37,490 nucleotides of DNA from Gammaproteobacteria bacterium (lineage in GTDB: Bacteria > Pseudomonadota > Gammaproteobacteria > Steroidobacterales > Woeseiaceae): assembly GCA_009937445.1 (NCBI GenBank), contig JAACFM010000033.1, positions 1 to 37,490 of the forward strand, read 5' to 3'. Numbering within the stretch: the first letter of the stretch is position 1; each line of letters starts with the position of its first letter. Below, one piece after another: positions 23,801 to 32,194 of this stretch. The position numbers and the translations under genes are program-made. The notes below the pieces were generated by a model. That model was not told where the DNA came from and did not search any database. It saw only the letters and a list, made by a program, of their open reading frames with translations.

Positions 23801-24991
23801 TCAGTTGGTTGCGGGCACAATTAACGTTAGTGCCTCGACAAGATGATCAATGTGGCTGGGTTCCAGTACCAGTGGCGCAAGAATGCGAAGAACATTCGGG
23901 TCGCCACTGGTGCCGGTCAGAATATTGTGCGCCAGGAGGGCATCGCGCACCTCAAGCGCCGGGCGGTCGCAAACCAGGCCCAGTAGCAAACCCATACCCT
24001 GGATTCTCCTTACGGGGCCGACAATGCACTTTTCGCGAATCAGCGCCTCGCAGCGGCGAACATTTGCCAGCAGGTTTTCGCTTTCAATGGCATCAATCGT
24101 TGCGGCGATGGCCGCTGCTGCAACCGGTCCGCCACCGAATGTCGATCCGAGATCGCCGGGACCGAAGTGCGCAGCGATCGCATGACTGCATAAAACCGCG
24201 CCACAGGGTATGCCGCCGCCTAATGCCTTTGCGCTGGTCAGAATATCGGGTACAAGCTGATGCACCTGCACCGCAAAGAACTGACCGCTTCGCCCCATTC
24301 CGGACTGGACCTCATCGGCGATCAGGAGCGCACCATGTTTTGACGTTGCGGATCGCAGGGCGTGGAGGAAATCCGTCGACAGATCAAAAGCGCCGGCGAC
24401 GCCTTGCACGGGTTCGAAAATGACCGCAGCTACGTCACTGTCGATCATCTCTTTTGCCGCGGCGATGTCGTCACGTGGAATGAAGTCGACCTCGAACGGT
24501 TTCGCTGGAAATCCGTACCAGCGATCCGAGTTCCAGGTGACGGCTGCAGCCGCAGCTGTTCTGCCGTGAAAGCCCTCTGTGATTGCGAGCACCTTGTTAC
24601 GACGCGTCGCCATACAGGCCATTCGAAGAGCGTTCTCGTTCGCTTCTGCACCCGAGTTTACAAAGAACACGCGATCTAAGCCGTCTGCAGCAACCCGCGT
24701 CAATTTTTCGGCCGCGTCTGCGCGTATGTCGAGAGCAACCGCGTTGCTCTGAAACAGCAGCGTGTTGCTTTGCTCTGTGATCGCCTTGACCAGTTGCGGG
24801 TGGCCATAACCCAGTGCGGCGACGGCATGTCCACCGTACAGGTCGAGAATTCTTCGGCCGTCCCGGGTGAATATGTCACAGCCGCTGGCGCGCTCCGGCA
24901 CGAACGGCAATTGACCGTATACCGGAATCATGACATTCGCTTCGCGCGTTCGCGGGTCGGATGGGACGTTTTGATCGGTGATCGTCGTCAT
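23801..24991 (-). CDS. argD: N-acetylornithine aminotransferase (class III, PLP-dependent)
   Basis: 396 residues from the ATG at 24991, which overlaps the argC stop by one base (TGATG). It converts N-acylglutamate semialdehyde to N-acylornithine with glutamate as donor. Motifs are LDLYGGHAVAALGYGHP, the PLP-phosphate site NSGAEANE (112-119), GFHGRT, DEVQSGMGRSG (226-236), and the PLP lysine Lys255 in SAKALGGGIP. STFGGGPVAAAA follows. An in-frame start upstream would run into argC and is rejected. The gene is 8 bp from argF'. Specificity for acetyl- or succinyl-ornithine cannot be told apart by sequence. Confidence 0.93.
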   Translation of the reverse strand: MTTITDQNVPSDPRTREANVMIPVYGQLPFVPERASGCDIFTRDGRRILDLYGGHAVAALGYGHPQLVKAITEQSNTLLFQSNAVALDIRADAAEKLTRVAADGLDRVFFVNSGAEANENALRMACMATRRNKVLAITEGFHGRTAAAAAVTWNSDRWYGFPAKPFEVDFIPRDDIAAAKEMIDSDVAAVIFEPVQGVAGAFDLSTDFLHALRSATSKHGALLIADEVQSGMGRSGQFFAVQVHQLVPDILTSAKALGGGIPCGAVLCSHAIAAHFGPGDLGSTFGGGPVAAAAIAATIDAIESENLLANVRRCEALIREKCIVGPVRRIQGMGLLLGLVCDRPALEVRDALLAHNILTGTSGDPNVLRILAPLVLEPSHIDHLVEALTLIVPATN

Positions 24992-25999
24992 CACGTCCAC
25001 CCGGGAGCGGCGGCTGTCAGGCCCGCAGTTTCCGGCAGGCTCCAAAGGCGATTCATCCACTGAACAGCACCGCCGGCAGCGCCTTTGACCAGGTTGTCGA
25101 TAACGCTCATCACGACGACTGAATCCCCGTCAGTTGCTACGCCGATATGGCACATGTTGCTCGCGACAACGTTTTTGAGTCTGGGTGTTGCTGCGACGAT
25201 TTCGACGAACGGTGAGTCGGCGTACGCACTCTTGTAAACGTCTCTTAGCTGTTGCTCGCTGATCTCTGATATCGCCCTGGCTTGTACGGTGACGTGTATT
25301 CCTCTTGCGAAGGGCCCTGAGTGCGGCACAAACCGCACCGTCGTATTGCGACCGCTCGCCGCTGTTGTGAGTCCCGCCATTTCCGGGGCATGACGATGCC
25401 CAAGCGGTTTGTAGGCATACATATTGCTGTTGCGTTCCGGGTGATGCGTGCCCGCTTGCGGACTGCGTCCGGAGCCTGTGCTACCGGTCACGCCGGACAC
25501 GAAGACCTCCGCTTCGGTTAACCCCGAACGTATGAGAGGCACCGTCGCAAGCAAAGTCGCTGTCGCAAAACAGCCGGGGTGTCCGACGTGCGGTGTCGAA
25601 ACAGCATCTCTGTGTTCGGGTACCGCGCAGGTGAATTCGGACAATAGTGACGGTGCTCCGTGAGCGGCACCGTAAACGTCCTCCCAGGCCGATTGTTCTG
25701 CATAGCGAAAATCGGCCGATGAGTCGACAACATGGATCGTCCACTGTCTTTGCGCTGCTGTGAGCAGCGCTGCCGCGATAACCTCCGCCGAGGCACCGTG
25801 AGGTGCAGCCGAGAACAACGCAACGCTGCTGCCGTTTTTGATCTCGTCGTGCCAGCTGTCTCGGGCGACGAAGTGTACGCCCGACAGTGCCTGTGACAGA
25901 TGACCAAATGTCTCGGCGACGGGCAGCGATGAGGCGCAGCAACTCCCCGCCAACGTAGCCGCTGGCACCCAGCACCACCGCTTGAATGGATGTACTCAT
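24991..25999 (-). CDS. argC: N-acetyl-gamma-glutamyl-phosphate reductase, with apparent frameshift
   Basis: The product spans two frames. The expected start is the ATG at 25999 (overlapping the previous stop, ATGA), giving MSTSIQAVVLGASGYVGGELLRLIAA with the NADP-binding GASGYVGGE. From about 25925 leftward the family sequence continues in another frame (LPVAETFGHLSQALSGVHF onward). That frame runs to 24991 without interruption and contains GHPGCFATATLL (catalytic Cys), GVTGSTGSGR, and the His-containing MYAYKPLGHRHAPE. An indel of 1 or 2 bp (mod 3) near 25920-25940 is needed. The catalytic half alone would start at an ATG at 25968 but then lacks the nucleotide-binding motif. It is either a real mutation, a recoding site, or a base-call error. 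Confidence 0.85.
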
Positions 26000-27051
26000 G
26001 CGGATTCCTCGCGAAGTATTGCCGCCACCATGTCGCCGAGTTCAACGCCACTGGAGAGCGCATTAATGGCCGGCAGCGACAGGCGTTCAGCAATTTGTTG
26101 GATGCCAACGTCATTGTCTGTGGCGGGTCCGGTGACAACGGCTGGCTCAATACCAAATTCGTCGCGCAGTATTTTGGCACCTCCCCAGGCAGAAACAGGA
26201 TCGTTCGCACACAGCACCACCGCCGTCATTGCTTTACGAATGTGTTCGTCTTCGAGAATAGCCGCTACGCCGTATGCGCCCAGTAAACCGTCACCCAGTT
26301 CAAGCACAATGACGTCGGGCTTTTTGGCGCCGAGACCGGTCAGTAATGAGCGCGTAAGGGCGGGGCCATTTTCAGCGGTCGTCGTCACAATGCCCAGATC
26401 GGAAAAAATCATCGTGTCCATGGCGCCTGCATCCTCCATTGCGAGAATGTCGCGCCGCAACGAAACACCGGTTGCTTTGCAGGCGGCAACTTTGAATCCC
26501 AGGTGGCGGAGTCGACCGACAATGGCGCAGGCTGCCGCGGTCTTTCCAGAGTCCATACAGGTGCCCGCCAGTGCGACCACCGGAACGCCATTGGTTTTCA
26601 ATGGGGCGTTAATATCAAGTTGCGAGGACCCGGCGCGAGCCGGTACGCCGATACGCTCACCCAGGAAAGGGAACTCAAGCACGGTGCCCAGCACCTCGCA
26701 TTCGAACGGTGGGCCGACATCGGGATTCGCTGAATCGCAGATTCCGATCACGCCGCCGATATTCAGGATCTGGAGATTGTCGCCTGGCTGCAGTTCGCTC
26801 GGGAGATGTCCGGAGTAACCGCGCAGAGCCTTTCGATGACCGAGCGCGCCGACGACGATATCGCCCATCGTGACGGTGGCCATACGACCGGATGTGAGTT
26901 CAAGCTGGTTATATCGCGACTTGTTATTGAGCACTCTGACGGCAATGAGGATGCCTTCTTCACACGGAATGTCCGGCGACAGGCGCAGCTCCGGCGCCAG
27001 CTCATTGTGCTGCGCAACGGAAGCGACTTTATCGACAACGATATTTTTCAT
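25996..27051 (-). CDS. P-loop protein of the arginine operon, DUF1611/DgcN-like; candidate acyltransferase
   Basis: 351 residues, start at 27051, one base after the argG stop; it ends in an ATGA overlap with argC. I do not recognise a characterised family for the whole protein. Residues 1-150 form a beta-rich domain (GRMATVTMGDIVVGALGHR, NIGGVIGICDSANP, GPPFECEVLG). Residues 155-351 form a P-loop domain: VVALAGTCMDSGKTAAA with Lys170, then ACKATGVSLRRDI, VIVLELGDGLLGAYG, and VVLCANDP. The order of P-loop, [F/C]xATG, ExGxGxL and a late strand matches DgcN (see the gene at 1-956), and the fold type recalls BioD-like synthetases. Its place between argG and argC, where Bacteroidetes operons carry a GNAT acyltransferase in the same neighbourhood, suggests it makes N-acylglutamate. 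That function is an inference. Confidence 0.75.
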   Translation of the reverse strand: MKNIVVDKVASVAQHNELAPELRLSPDIPCEEGILIAVRVLNNKSRYNQLELTSGRMATVTMGDIVVGALGHRKALRGYSGHLPSELQPGDNLQILNIGGVIGICDSANPDVGPPFECEVLGTVLEFPFLGERIGVPARAGSSQLDINAPLKTNGVPVVALAGTCMDSGKTAAACAIVGRLRHLGFKVAACKATGVSLRRDILAMEDAGAMDTMIFSDLGIVTTTAENGPALTRSLLTGLGAKKPDVIVLELGDGLLGAYGVAAILEDEHIRKAMTAVVLCANDPVSAWGGAKILRDEFGIEPAVVTGPATDNDVGIQQIAERLSLPAINALSSGVELGDMVAAILREESA

Positions 27052-27052
27052 T

Positions 27053-28261
27053 TCATTTTCCTGCCGCGCGCGTCTGCAACGATCCGGGCAGCGACAGAAT
27101 GCGGGCATAGCCGAGTGCATCAGTGGCTGTCCATTCACCCGCGGACTCTCCGTAGACGCCCTTGGTGGCGGCGAGCAAAGAGTGTGGCGATGACGTGCCC
27201 TCGATGAACAGCTGCCCGGGCCGCAGGCTGAATGAGACCGTTCCAGTGACGCGTTTCTGCGAAGACGTGAGCATTGCCTCGATATCGTCACACGCCAGAT
27301 CAAGTTGTTTTCCTTCATGGACCAGGTCGCCGTAAACGGCAGATACGCTGTCCTTGATCCGCATCTGCTGTCCGCTTAGAACGAGCTTCTCAAGTTCGCG
27401 ATGAGCGGTGATGAGCGTTATCGCAGCGGGTGCCTCAAAGGCGACGCGACCCTTGGTACCCAGCACGGTATCGCCGAGGTGGATGCCACGCCCGATCCCG
27501 TAGCTTCCCGCTAGATCTTCGAGTTGCTCGATCAGTTCGACCGTGGGGAGGGAGTTGCCATCCAGCGCAACCGGTATCCCGGCAGCGAATTCCAGGGTGT
27601 GATTTGAGGGTGCCTGCGGTGCTGAAAATGCACTCGCTGACAACACCCAGGCCGATTCGGGGATCGACCCATCTGATGTCAGTGTTTCCTGACCGCCGAT
27701 GGTGATGCCCCAGAGACCGCGATTTATCGAGTAGGCGGATCCCTGCGAAGGCAGTGGCAATTTGTGTGTTTCAAGATAGGCCAGCTGTTCGTCACGCACC
27801 CAATTGTTGTCGCGAACCGGCGCAAGAACCTCAAGGCCGGGGCTGAGTGTCCTGAGGGCGACTTCAAACCGCACCTGATCATTGCCGGCCGCTGTGCATC
27901 CGTGAGCGACTGTCGTCGCGCCACGCTCTGCTGCAATTTGTGCCAGTCGCGCCGCCTGCAGGCCACGTTCAGCGCCTACACACAGCGGATAGGCCTGGCC
28001 GCGTAACACATTGCCCGCGATTAGATATCGTATTACGGAATCGAAGAAATCCTGTTTGGCATCAATGAGGATGTGTTCGATTGCACCCAAAGCCATCGCG
28101 CGCTTTTCCAGAGCAACGGCGGCAGCGGCATCAATGCCGCCAGTATCCACGCAGGCAGTAATGACATCGCGACCGTAATTCTCCTTTAGCCACGGCACGC
28201 AGAATGACGTGTCGAGACCGCCGGAAAACGCAAGAATGATGGGTGAATTGTCGTTACTCAA
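27053..28261 (-). CDS. argG: Argininosuccinate synthase
   Basis: 402 residues. It condenses citrulline and aspartate with ATP. The N-type ATP pyrophosphatase motif LAFSGGLDTSF (10-20) is followed by IAGNVLRGQAYPLCVGAER, TVAHGCTAAGNDQVRF, and NRGLWGITIGGQETLTSDGSIPE. GNVLR...YP and GNDQVRF blocks resemble the Bacteroidetes form more than the E. coli one. The start is a TTG at 28259-28261 with GGAG 8 bp upstream; no ATG fits without losing the ATP motif. It is 19 bp downstream of argR. The C-terminal part (SSQKRVTGTVSFSLRPGQLFIEG) is complete. Confidence 0.94.
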   Translation of the reverse strand: MSNDNSPIILAFSGGLDTSFCVPWLKENYGRDVITACVDTGGIDAAAAVALEKRAMALGAIEHILIDAKQDFFDSVIRYLIAGNVLRGQAYPLCVGAERGLQAARLAQIAAERGATTVAHGCTAAGNDQVRFEVALRTLSPGLEVLAPVRDNNWVRDEQLAYLETHKLPLPSQGSAYSINRGLWGITIGGQETLTSDGSIPESAWVLSASAFSAPQAPSNHTLEFAAGIPVALDGNSLPTVELIEQLEDLAGSYGIGRGIHLGDTVLGTKGRVAFEAPAAITLITAHRELEKLVLSGQQMRIKDSVSAVYGDLVHEGKQLDLACDDIEAMLTSSQKRVTGTVSFSLRPGQLFIEGTSSPHSLLAATKGVYGESAGEWTATDALGYARILSLPGSLQTRAAGK

Positions 28262-28280
28262 AGGGTTCTCCAGGCGAATA

Positions 28281-28727
28281 TCAAGAGCGCGTTGAATGCT
28301 CTATTCGTGTGATGAGGTTCTTCTGTGTGGTGCCGGATTCGGTGGCCACAAACACGGTGTCGTCGCCGCCGATGTTGCCGATTACTTCAGGCCAGTTGCA
28401 GCGATCAAACGCCAGCGCAACGCGTTGCGCGGCGCCTATGGCTGTTCTGACAACCAGCAGATTGGGGCCGGCCGGTTGGATCGTACGCAGCAGCTCGGCG
28501 ACAGCGGCCAGCTGGTCGTCATCATCACGATGGGCGGACGGTAGCTCGTAGCCTTGCGCGGTCTTGATGGCGCCAATTTCTCTCAAGTCACGACTGACAC
28601 TGGACTGCGTGGCGCTGTAGCCCGTTTTTGTCAAAGCGGCAACCAGTGAGTCCTGCGTTTTTGCAGGTCCTTTGAGCAGCAATTGCCGTATCGCGTCGCG
28701 CCTTTGTTCGTGATTTGTGTTTGGCAT
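28281..28727 (-). CDS. argR: Arginine repressor ArgR
   Basis: 148 residues. The N-terminal winged helix-turn-helix has TKTGYSATQSSVSRDLREIGAIK, the family DNA-recognition region. The C-terminal hexamerisation and arginine-binding domain ends with VIGNIGGDDTVFVATESG, in which the Asp-Asp pair contacts arginine. It is the first gene of the operon, placed directly downstream of a perfect inverted repeat (28741-28778), so autoregulation and arginine repression of the whole operon are very likely. Confidence 0.93.
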   Translation of the reverse strand: MPNTNHEQRRDAIRQLLLKGPAKTQDSLVAALTKTGYSATQSSVSRDLREIGAIKTAQGYELPSAHRDDDDQLAAVAELLRTIQPAGPNLLVVRTAIGAAQRVALAFDRCNWPEVIGNIGGDDTVFVATESGTTQKNLITRIEHSTRS

Positions 28728-28740
28728 CGGTGTTCTCGCA

Positions 28741-28778
28741 TGAATATGCGCATAATTGGAACATCATGCGCATATTCA
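28741..28778. promoter_or_regulatory. Likely ArgR operator in front of argR-argG operon
   Basis: TGAATATGCGCAT (28741-28753) is repeated in perfect inverted form as ATGCGCATATTCA (28766-28778), with a 12-bp spacer. The outer TGAAT and ATTCA elements match the ends of the known ARG box consensus, and each arm holds the palindrome ATGCGCAT. It sits 14 bp upstream of the argR start codon and 73 bp upstream of the divergent esterase start. Binding is inferred. Confidence 0.65.
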
Positions 28779-28851
28779 GTCAAGCACTGTCATGCGTTTT
28801 TCGTTCTTTTCTGCGGTACACTGCGCCGCTTCGAATCCCGGAGTTAACACA

Positions 28852-29511
28852 ATGCAATCTCCCGATACGGTCGAGGTCACTACCGGCGAGAATCCTGTGG
28901 GCAGTATCATCTGGCTGCACGGTCTCGGCGCGGATGGTCATGACTTCGAGCCTATTGTCCCGGAGCTGCGCTTGCCGGCGAGCCTGCCGCTTCGGTTTGT
29001 GTTTCCGCATGCACCGGTGCAAGCAGTGACGATCAACGGCGGCATGGCGATGCGTTCCTGGTACGACATTCTGAGTTTTGACTCCGAGGGTCGGGCTGAC
29101 AGGGACGGCGTGCTGGAAAGCAGCGCGTTGCTCGAGGATTTGATCGCCAGAGAGATCCAGCGTGGGATAGCAGCGGAAAAAATCGTGGTTGCCGGTTTTT
29201 CACAGGGCGGTGCCGTTGCGATTCATACGGCGCTGCAAACGCAACACGACATTGCAGGTCTGATGGCGTTGTCGACCTATATGGTCCTCCCGGAAGACGC
29301 CGAACAGGCCGTTTGCCGAAAGGACCTGCCGATTTTTATGGCGCACGGCAGCTTCGATCCTGTGTTGCAAATAGACTGGGGACGCGCTTCTGCGGATAAA
29401 CTTATCGCGAACGGCTACTCCGTGGATTGGCATGAATACCCGATGGCACACGCGGTTTGCCCCGAGGAGATTGCCGATATCAGTCGTTGGCTGACGGGTA
29501 TCTACAGCTAG
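28852..29511 (+). CDS. Carboxylesterase/phospholipase family alpha/beta hydrolase
   Basis: 219 residues from the ATG at 28852, with GGAG 8 bp upstream; longer in-frame starts back to 28756 lie in the operator region and are rejected. The fold is compact: IIWLHGLGADGHDFEPIVPEL, FPHAPVQAVTINGG, the nucleophile GFSQGG (Ser117), HGSFDPVL (Asp169) and YPMAH (His200) form the triad. It belongs to the YpfH/EstB type of small cytoplasmic carboxylesterases that also act on lysophospholipids. Transcribed divergently from argR; no functional link is expected. Its stop overlaps the stop of the convergent NRDE gene. Confidence 0.93.
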   Translation: MQSPDTVEVTTGENPVGSIIWLHGLGADGHDFEPIVPELRLPASLPLRFVFPHAPVQAVTINGGMAMRSWYDILSFDSEGRADRDGVLESSALLEDLIAREIQRGIAAEKIVVAGFSQGGAVAIHTALQTQHDIAGLMALSTYMVLPEDAEQAVCRKDLPIFMAHGSFDPVLQIDWGRASADKLIANGYSVDWHEYPMAHAVCPEEIADISRWLTGIYS

Positions 29512-30269
29512 ACAACAGTCTCGAAGCGGAAGGCAGTCTCACCGGTGGACTTGCCACTGGCATCAAACCGGCGTTCCTGCAATCGCCAGTTCCCAGCGCG
29601 ATCGCAAAATGCGACGCTGGAACTCCGGGTACCGTAGTCTGGAAGAACGATGAACGGGGCACTGATCGCATGTGCGGTTGCGAAGGGCAGCCCATCTGTA
29701 TCGATCTCACCCGTCGGCGCTTTGTTACGATCGTTTAATAGCCGCAACAACTCGGTTGCATTTATCTTGTCCTGCTGAATGAGCCGTTCGAGGGTGGCTT
29801 TGCTGCGAGTGACCTTGTCCCAGGGTGAATCCAGCAGAGCGTTGCTAAGACCATAGACGCCCGGTGGAAGCGCGCGGGCACTGGCGCCTCGATTCGACAG
29901 CCAGGCGAGTGTTTCACCATCACTGACCAGCAAATTGAATCCGGCATAGGCTTCGTTGTCGATGTTGGCCAAAAAATCGATTGGCGCGTCCGCAGATTCT
30001 AAAAAGTCTGTGACAAGATGGCCCCGTGAACGCAATTTTGCGACAGGGGCCTGGGCATCGCGAAAATTCGTAACCGTTGCGAATCGACCGGTCCGCTGCA
30101 GCGCGAGCCAGGTGCCAGCAGCCTGCAGGTCGCGGCCACCGACTATGTCAGGCTTGTCCGGCCACCAATGCATCTCTTGCGTTGGTCGCGCGTGAAACTC
30201 ATCGCGATTCCCGGCGATGATCAGGGGGTACTCTGGATGCTGTTGCCATGCAACGACGACGAGGCACAT
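29508..30269 (-). CDS. NRDE/TANGO2 family protein
   Basis: 253 residues, usual family length. It opens with MCLVVVAWQQHPEYPLIIAGNRDEFHARPT, containing the NRDE motif at about 21-24 that follows a Cys2 N-terminus typical of N-terminal nucleophile-like proteins. GGRDLQAAGTWLAL and VTNFRD segments follow, as does YGLSNALLDSPWDKV. Human TANGO2 is a homologue, linked to haem and lipid metabolism; the bacterial role is not settled. It begins 2 bp after nudC and probably shares its transcript. Confidence 0.9.
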   Translation of the reverse strand: MCLVVVAWQQHPEYPLIIAGNRDEFHARPTQEMHWWPDKPDIVGGRDLQAAGTWLALQRTGRFATVTNFRDAQAPVAKLRSRGHLVTDFLESADAPIDFLANIDNEAYAGFNLLVSDGETLAWLSNRGASARALPPGVYGLSNALLDSPWDKVTRSKATLERLIQQDKINATELLRLLNDRNKAPTGEIDTDGLPFATAHAISAPFIVLPDYGTRSSSVAFCDRAGNWRLQERRFDASGKSTGETAFRFETVV

Positions 30270-30271
30270 AG

Positions 30272-31174
30272 TCAGCCGTCCACGCTCGCCTCAATCCAGC
30301 AATCGACCAGACGGCGCGCAATCGAAATTCTGAACGGCAGTTTCGGAAACCCTGAACGCAGCTCTTTACGCGTAAACCATTGTGCATCTTCAAGCTCACC
30401 ATCATTCAGGCGAATATCCTGTGGGACCGAAGCATCGGCCTCGGCGACGAATCCGAGCATCAGGGAAGAAGGAAATGGCCACGGTTGTGAGCTGTGGTAG
30501 TGAACATCAGCCACTCGAATATTGGTCTCTTCGTATACTTCACGGCGAACGGCATCCTCCAGGCTTTCGCCGGGCTCAACGAATCCGGCGATGGTTGAGT
30601 ACCGGCCTTCCGGCCAACTGGTCTGCCGTCCAAGCAGGCATCGATCACCGTCCGCGACCAGAACGATGATCGCCGGGTCGACTCGTGGAAAGATCTCCCG
30701 GCCACAGGCTTCATTTGCACAGCGGCGCGAGTTCCCGCCAGCGTCGGGTCGTGCTGACGAGCCACAGTTGCCGCAGAATTGTTGCGAGGCATGCCAGAGA
30801 ACGAGCCCGCGGGCATGTGCCGCGAGATTCGCCTCATCAGCCGGCAACACCGATCCGAGATAACGCAAGTCCTGGAACTCACCGAGCTCCGGATAGGGCG
30901 GGGAATCGTCCACGGCGATTGCTACCGCGAACGCCGGCTTGCCTCTAAAGAGACCAAGAAAGATGTGATTGTGGGCATCGAGGTAGATCTCAATCTGATC
31001 CCGGCGCAGCAACGCGAGTTGTAACGGATCGCCGCCAACCAGACAATGATCGCCCCACACGGGAACGAAGCGCGTCTCCGGATGGATCAGCGCTTCGTTC
31101 AGCCAGTCGGTGTCCTTGCGCATTTCGCCACTGCGATCGACGAATGCTCCTGCAAACACATTGTGGTTTTCCAT
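30272..31174 (-). CDS. nudC: NAD(+) diphosphatase / NAD-cap hydrolase NudC
   Basis: 300 residues. A zinc ribbon (Cys134, Cys137, Cys152, Cys157; CGNCG and CANEACG) precedes the Nudix box GFVEPGESLEDAVRREVYEE (197-216). The NudC-specific SQPWPFPSS lies downstream (229-237). It cleaves NAD(H) and removes NAD caps from RNA 5' ends. The N-terminal domain (1-120) is less conserved but of normal size. It is followed within 2 bp by the NRDE gene and preceded by mscL with a 17-bp gap. Confidence 0.95.
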   Translation of the reverse strand: MENHNVFAGAFVDRSGEMRKDTDWLNEALIHPETRFVPVWGDHCLVGGDPLQLALLRRDQIEIYLDAHNHIFLGLFRGKPAFAVAIAVDDSPPYPELGEFQDLRYLGSVLPADEANLAAHARGLVLWHASQQFCGNCGSSARPDAGGNSRRCANEACGREIFPRVDPAIIVLVADGDRCLLGRQTSWPEGRYSTIAGFVEPGESLEDAVRREVYEETNIRVADVHYHSSQPWPFPSSLMLGFVAEADASVPQDIRLNDGELEDAQWFTRKELRSGFPKLPFRISIARRLVDCWIEASVDG

Positions 31175-31191
31175 GGTCTGAAGGTTGCTGC

Positions 31192-31578
31192 TCAGTCCTT
31201 GGCTAGCAGGTCGCGAATCTCCGTGAGCAGCGTTTCCTCGGCAGAGGGCTTCGGCGGTGCGGCGGGCTTTGCTTCTTCCTTCTTCTTCATCGAGTTAAGG
31301 CCTTTGATGAGTAAGAAAACCGCGAAAGCGACGATCACAAAGTTGATTACGGTGTTTATGAATAAACCGTAATTCAAGGTCGCTGCACCCTCTCCTTCAC
31401 CGAGTGCCAGAGCCAGGTCACTAAAGTCGACCGCGCCCATTATCATGCCGATGGGCGGCATGATGACATCGGCCACCAGAGACGAAACTATTTTGCCAAA
31501 AGCGGCACCAATGATTATGCCGACCGCCATATCGACAACATTGCCCCGCATAGCAAAGTCTTTGAATTCCTGAAGCAT
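31192..31578 (-). CDS. mscL: Large-conductance mechanosensitive channel MscL
   Basis: 128 residues from the ATG at 31578, which has a strong GGAGAGG ribosome site. It begins [24 protein letters not shown] with the N-terminal amphipathic helix and pore-lining TM1. The periplasmic loop contains [12 protein letters not shown], and TM2 is [18 protein letters not shown]. The cytoplasmic end is charged (MKKKEEAKP) and finishes with the usual helix [12 protein letters not shown]. It opens under membrane tension during osmotic downshock. A TACAAT on the minus strand at 31624-31629 is a possible -10 box. Confidence 0.96.
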   Translation of the reverse strand: MLQEFKDFAMRGNVVDMAVGIIIGAAFGKIVSSLVADVIMPPIGMIMGAVDFSDLALALGEGEGAATLNYGLFINTVINFVIVAFAVFLLIKGLNSMKKKEEAKPAAPPKPSAEETLLTEIRDLLAKD

Positions 31579-31621
31579 TTTCCCCTCTCCTTTATGGTTT
31601 TTATACGTTGTTACGAGCAAG

Positions 31622-32194
31622 TTATTGTACCCTAAATTGGTTTTGGCCGAGGATTTCGCAGGCCGGACAGGTACCCTGATCCAGCGCATAAGCATCCTGC
31701 ACGTAGCGGGCTGCACAGTTTTTGCACGTAGCCAGATACAGTTCGTCGTTTTGGGATATGCAGTTGAGGAGATTCCACGCCCATTCAAAACTCAACTGCG
31801 GTGCTCGATGGAGAAGCAGGTAACTTTCATACGCGCGGCATAGTCGATGGCCGAATTCCACGTCGGGTCGCGGCCAGCAGGGATGCACACGGGAGTCTTC
31901 ATCAATCCGTATCAGCAGCCCGGCAGAAAATAGTGCGACCAATGTAGTGGACTGAATCTGGTTCTGAGGATTTTTGACGAAGCGGGTGATCTGACGCGGC
32001 GACTTACCGCGGCGGCGCTTGATGTCGGACAGGCCGCTGTTTTGGAAGTAGGTCGTGTAGGTTTTTCGAATGCGGTCGTCGGACAGTCCCGTACATTCGC
32101 GAATGGTTCGGGTTCTCGCTTCATGGCGAATCATGCGAAGGGCCAGTTCGAACTGGCTGCGCTCCCCTGAGTAGCGATCATCAGTCAGTCGCAT
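31622..32194 (-). CDS. FlhC-like zinc-binding transcriptional regulator
   Basis: 190 residues. The N-terminal half ([31 protein letters not shown]) matches the FlhC helical region that senses LSRxRLxKLYKE-type sequence. The C-terminal half has four cysteines, CKNC (157, 160) and CPAC (176, 179), in the same spacing class as the zinc site of FlhC, which forms the FlhD4C2 activator with Flh[10 protein letters not shown] is a basic insertion after the N-terminal helices. No flhD and no flagellar genes are in the window, so it may act alone or with another partner. It is divergent from an unknown gene across an AT-rich promoter region. Confidence 0.65.
   Translation of the reverse strand: MRLTDDRYSGERSQFELALRMIRHEARTRTIRECTGLSDDRIRKTYTTYFQNSGLSDIKRRRGKSPRQITRFVKNPQNQIQSTTLVALFSAGLLIRIDEDSRVHPCWPRPDVEFGHRLCRAYESYLLLHRAPQLSFEWAWNLLNCISQNDELYLATCKNCAARYVQDAYALDQGTCPACEILGQNQFRVQ

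Noticed and set aside
27052-27318. N-terminal extension of the P-loop protein by 89 codons
   Set aside because: It would overlap the well-supported argG C-terminus, and its sequence is Arg/Ser/Cys-rich with no protein-like pattern.
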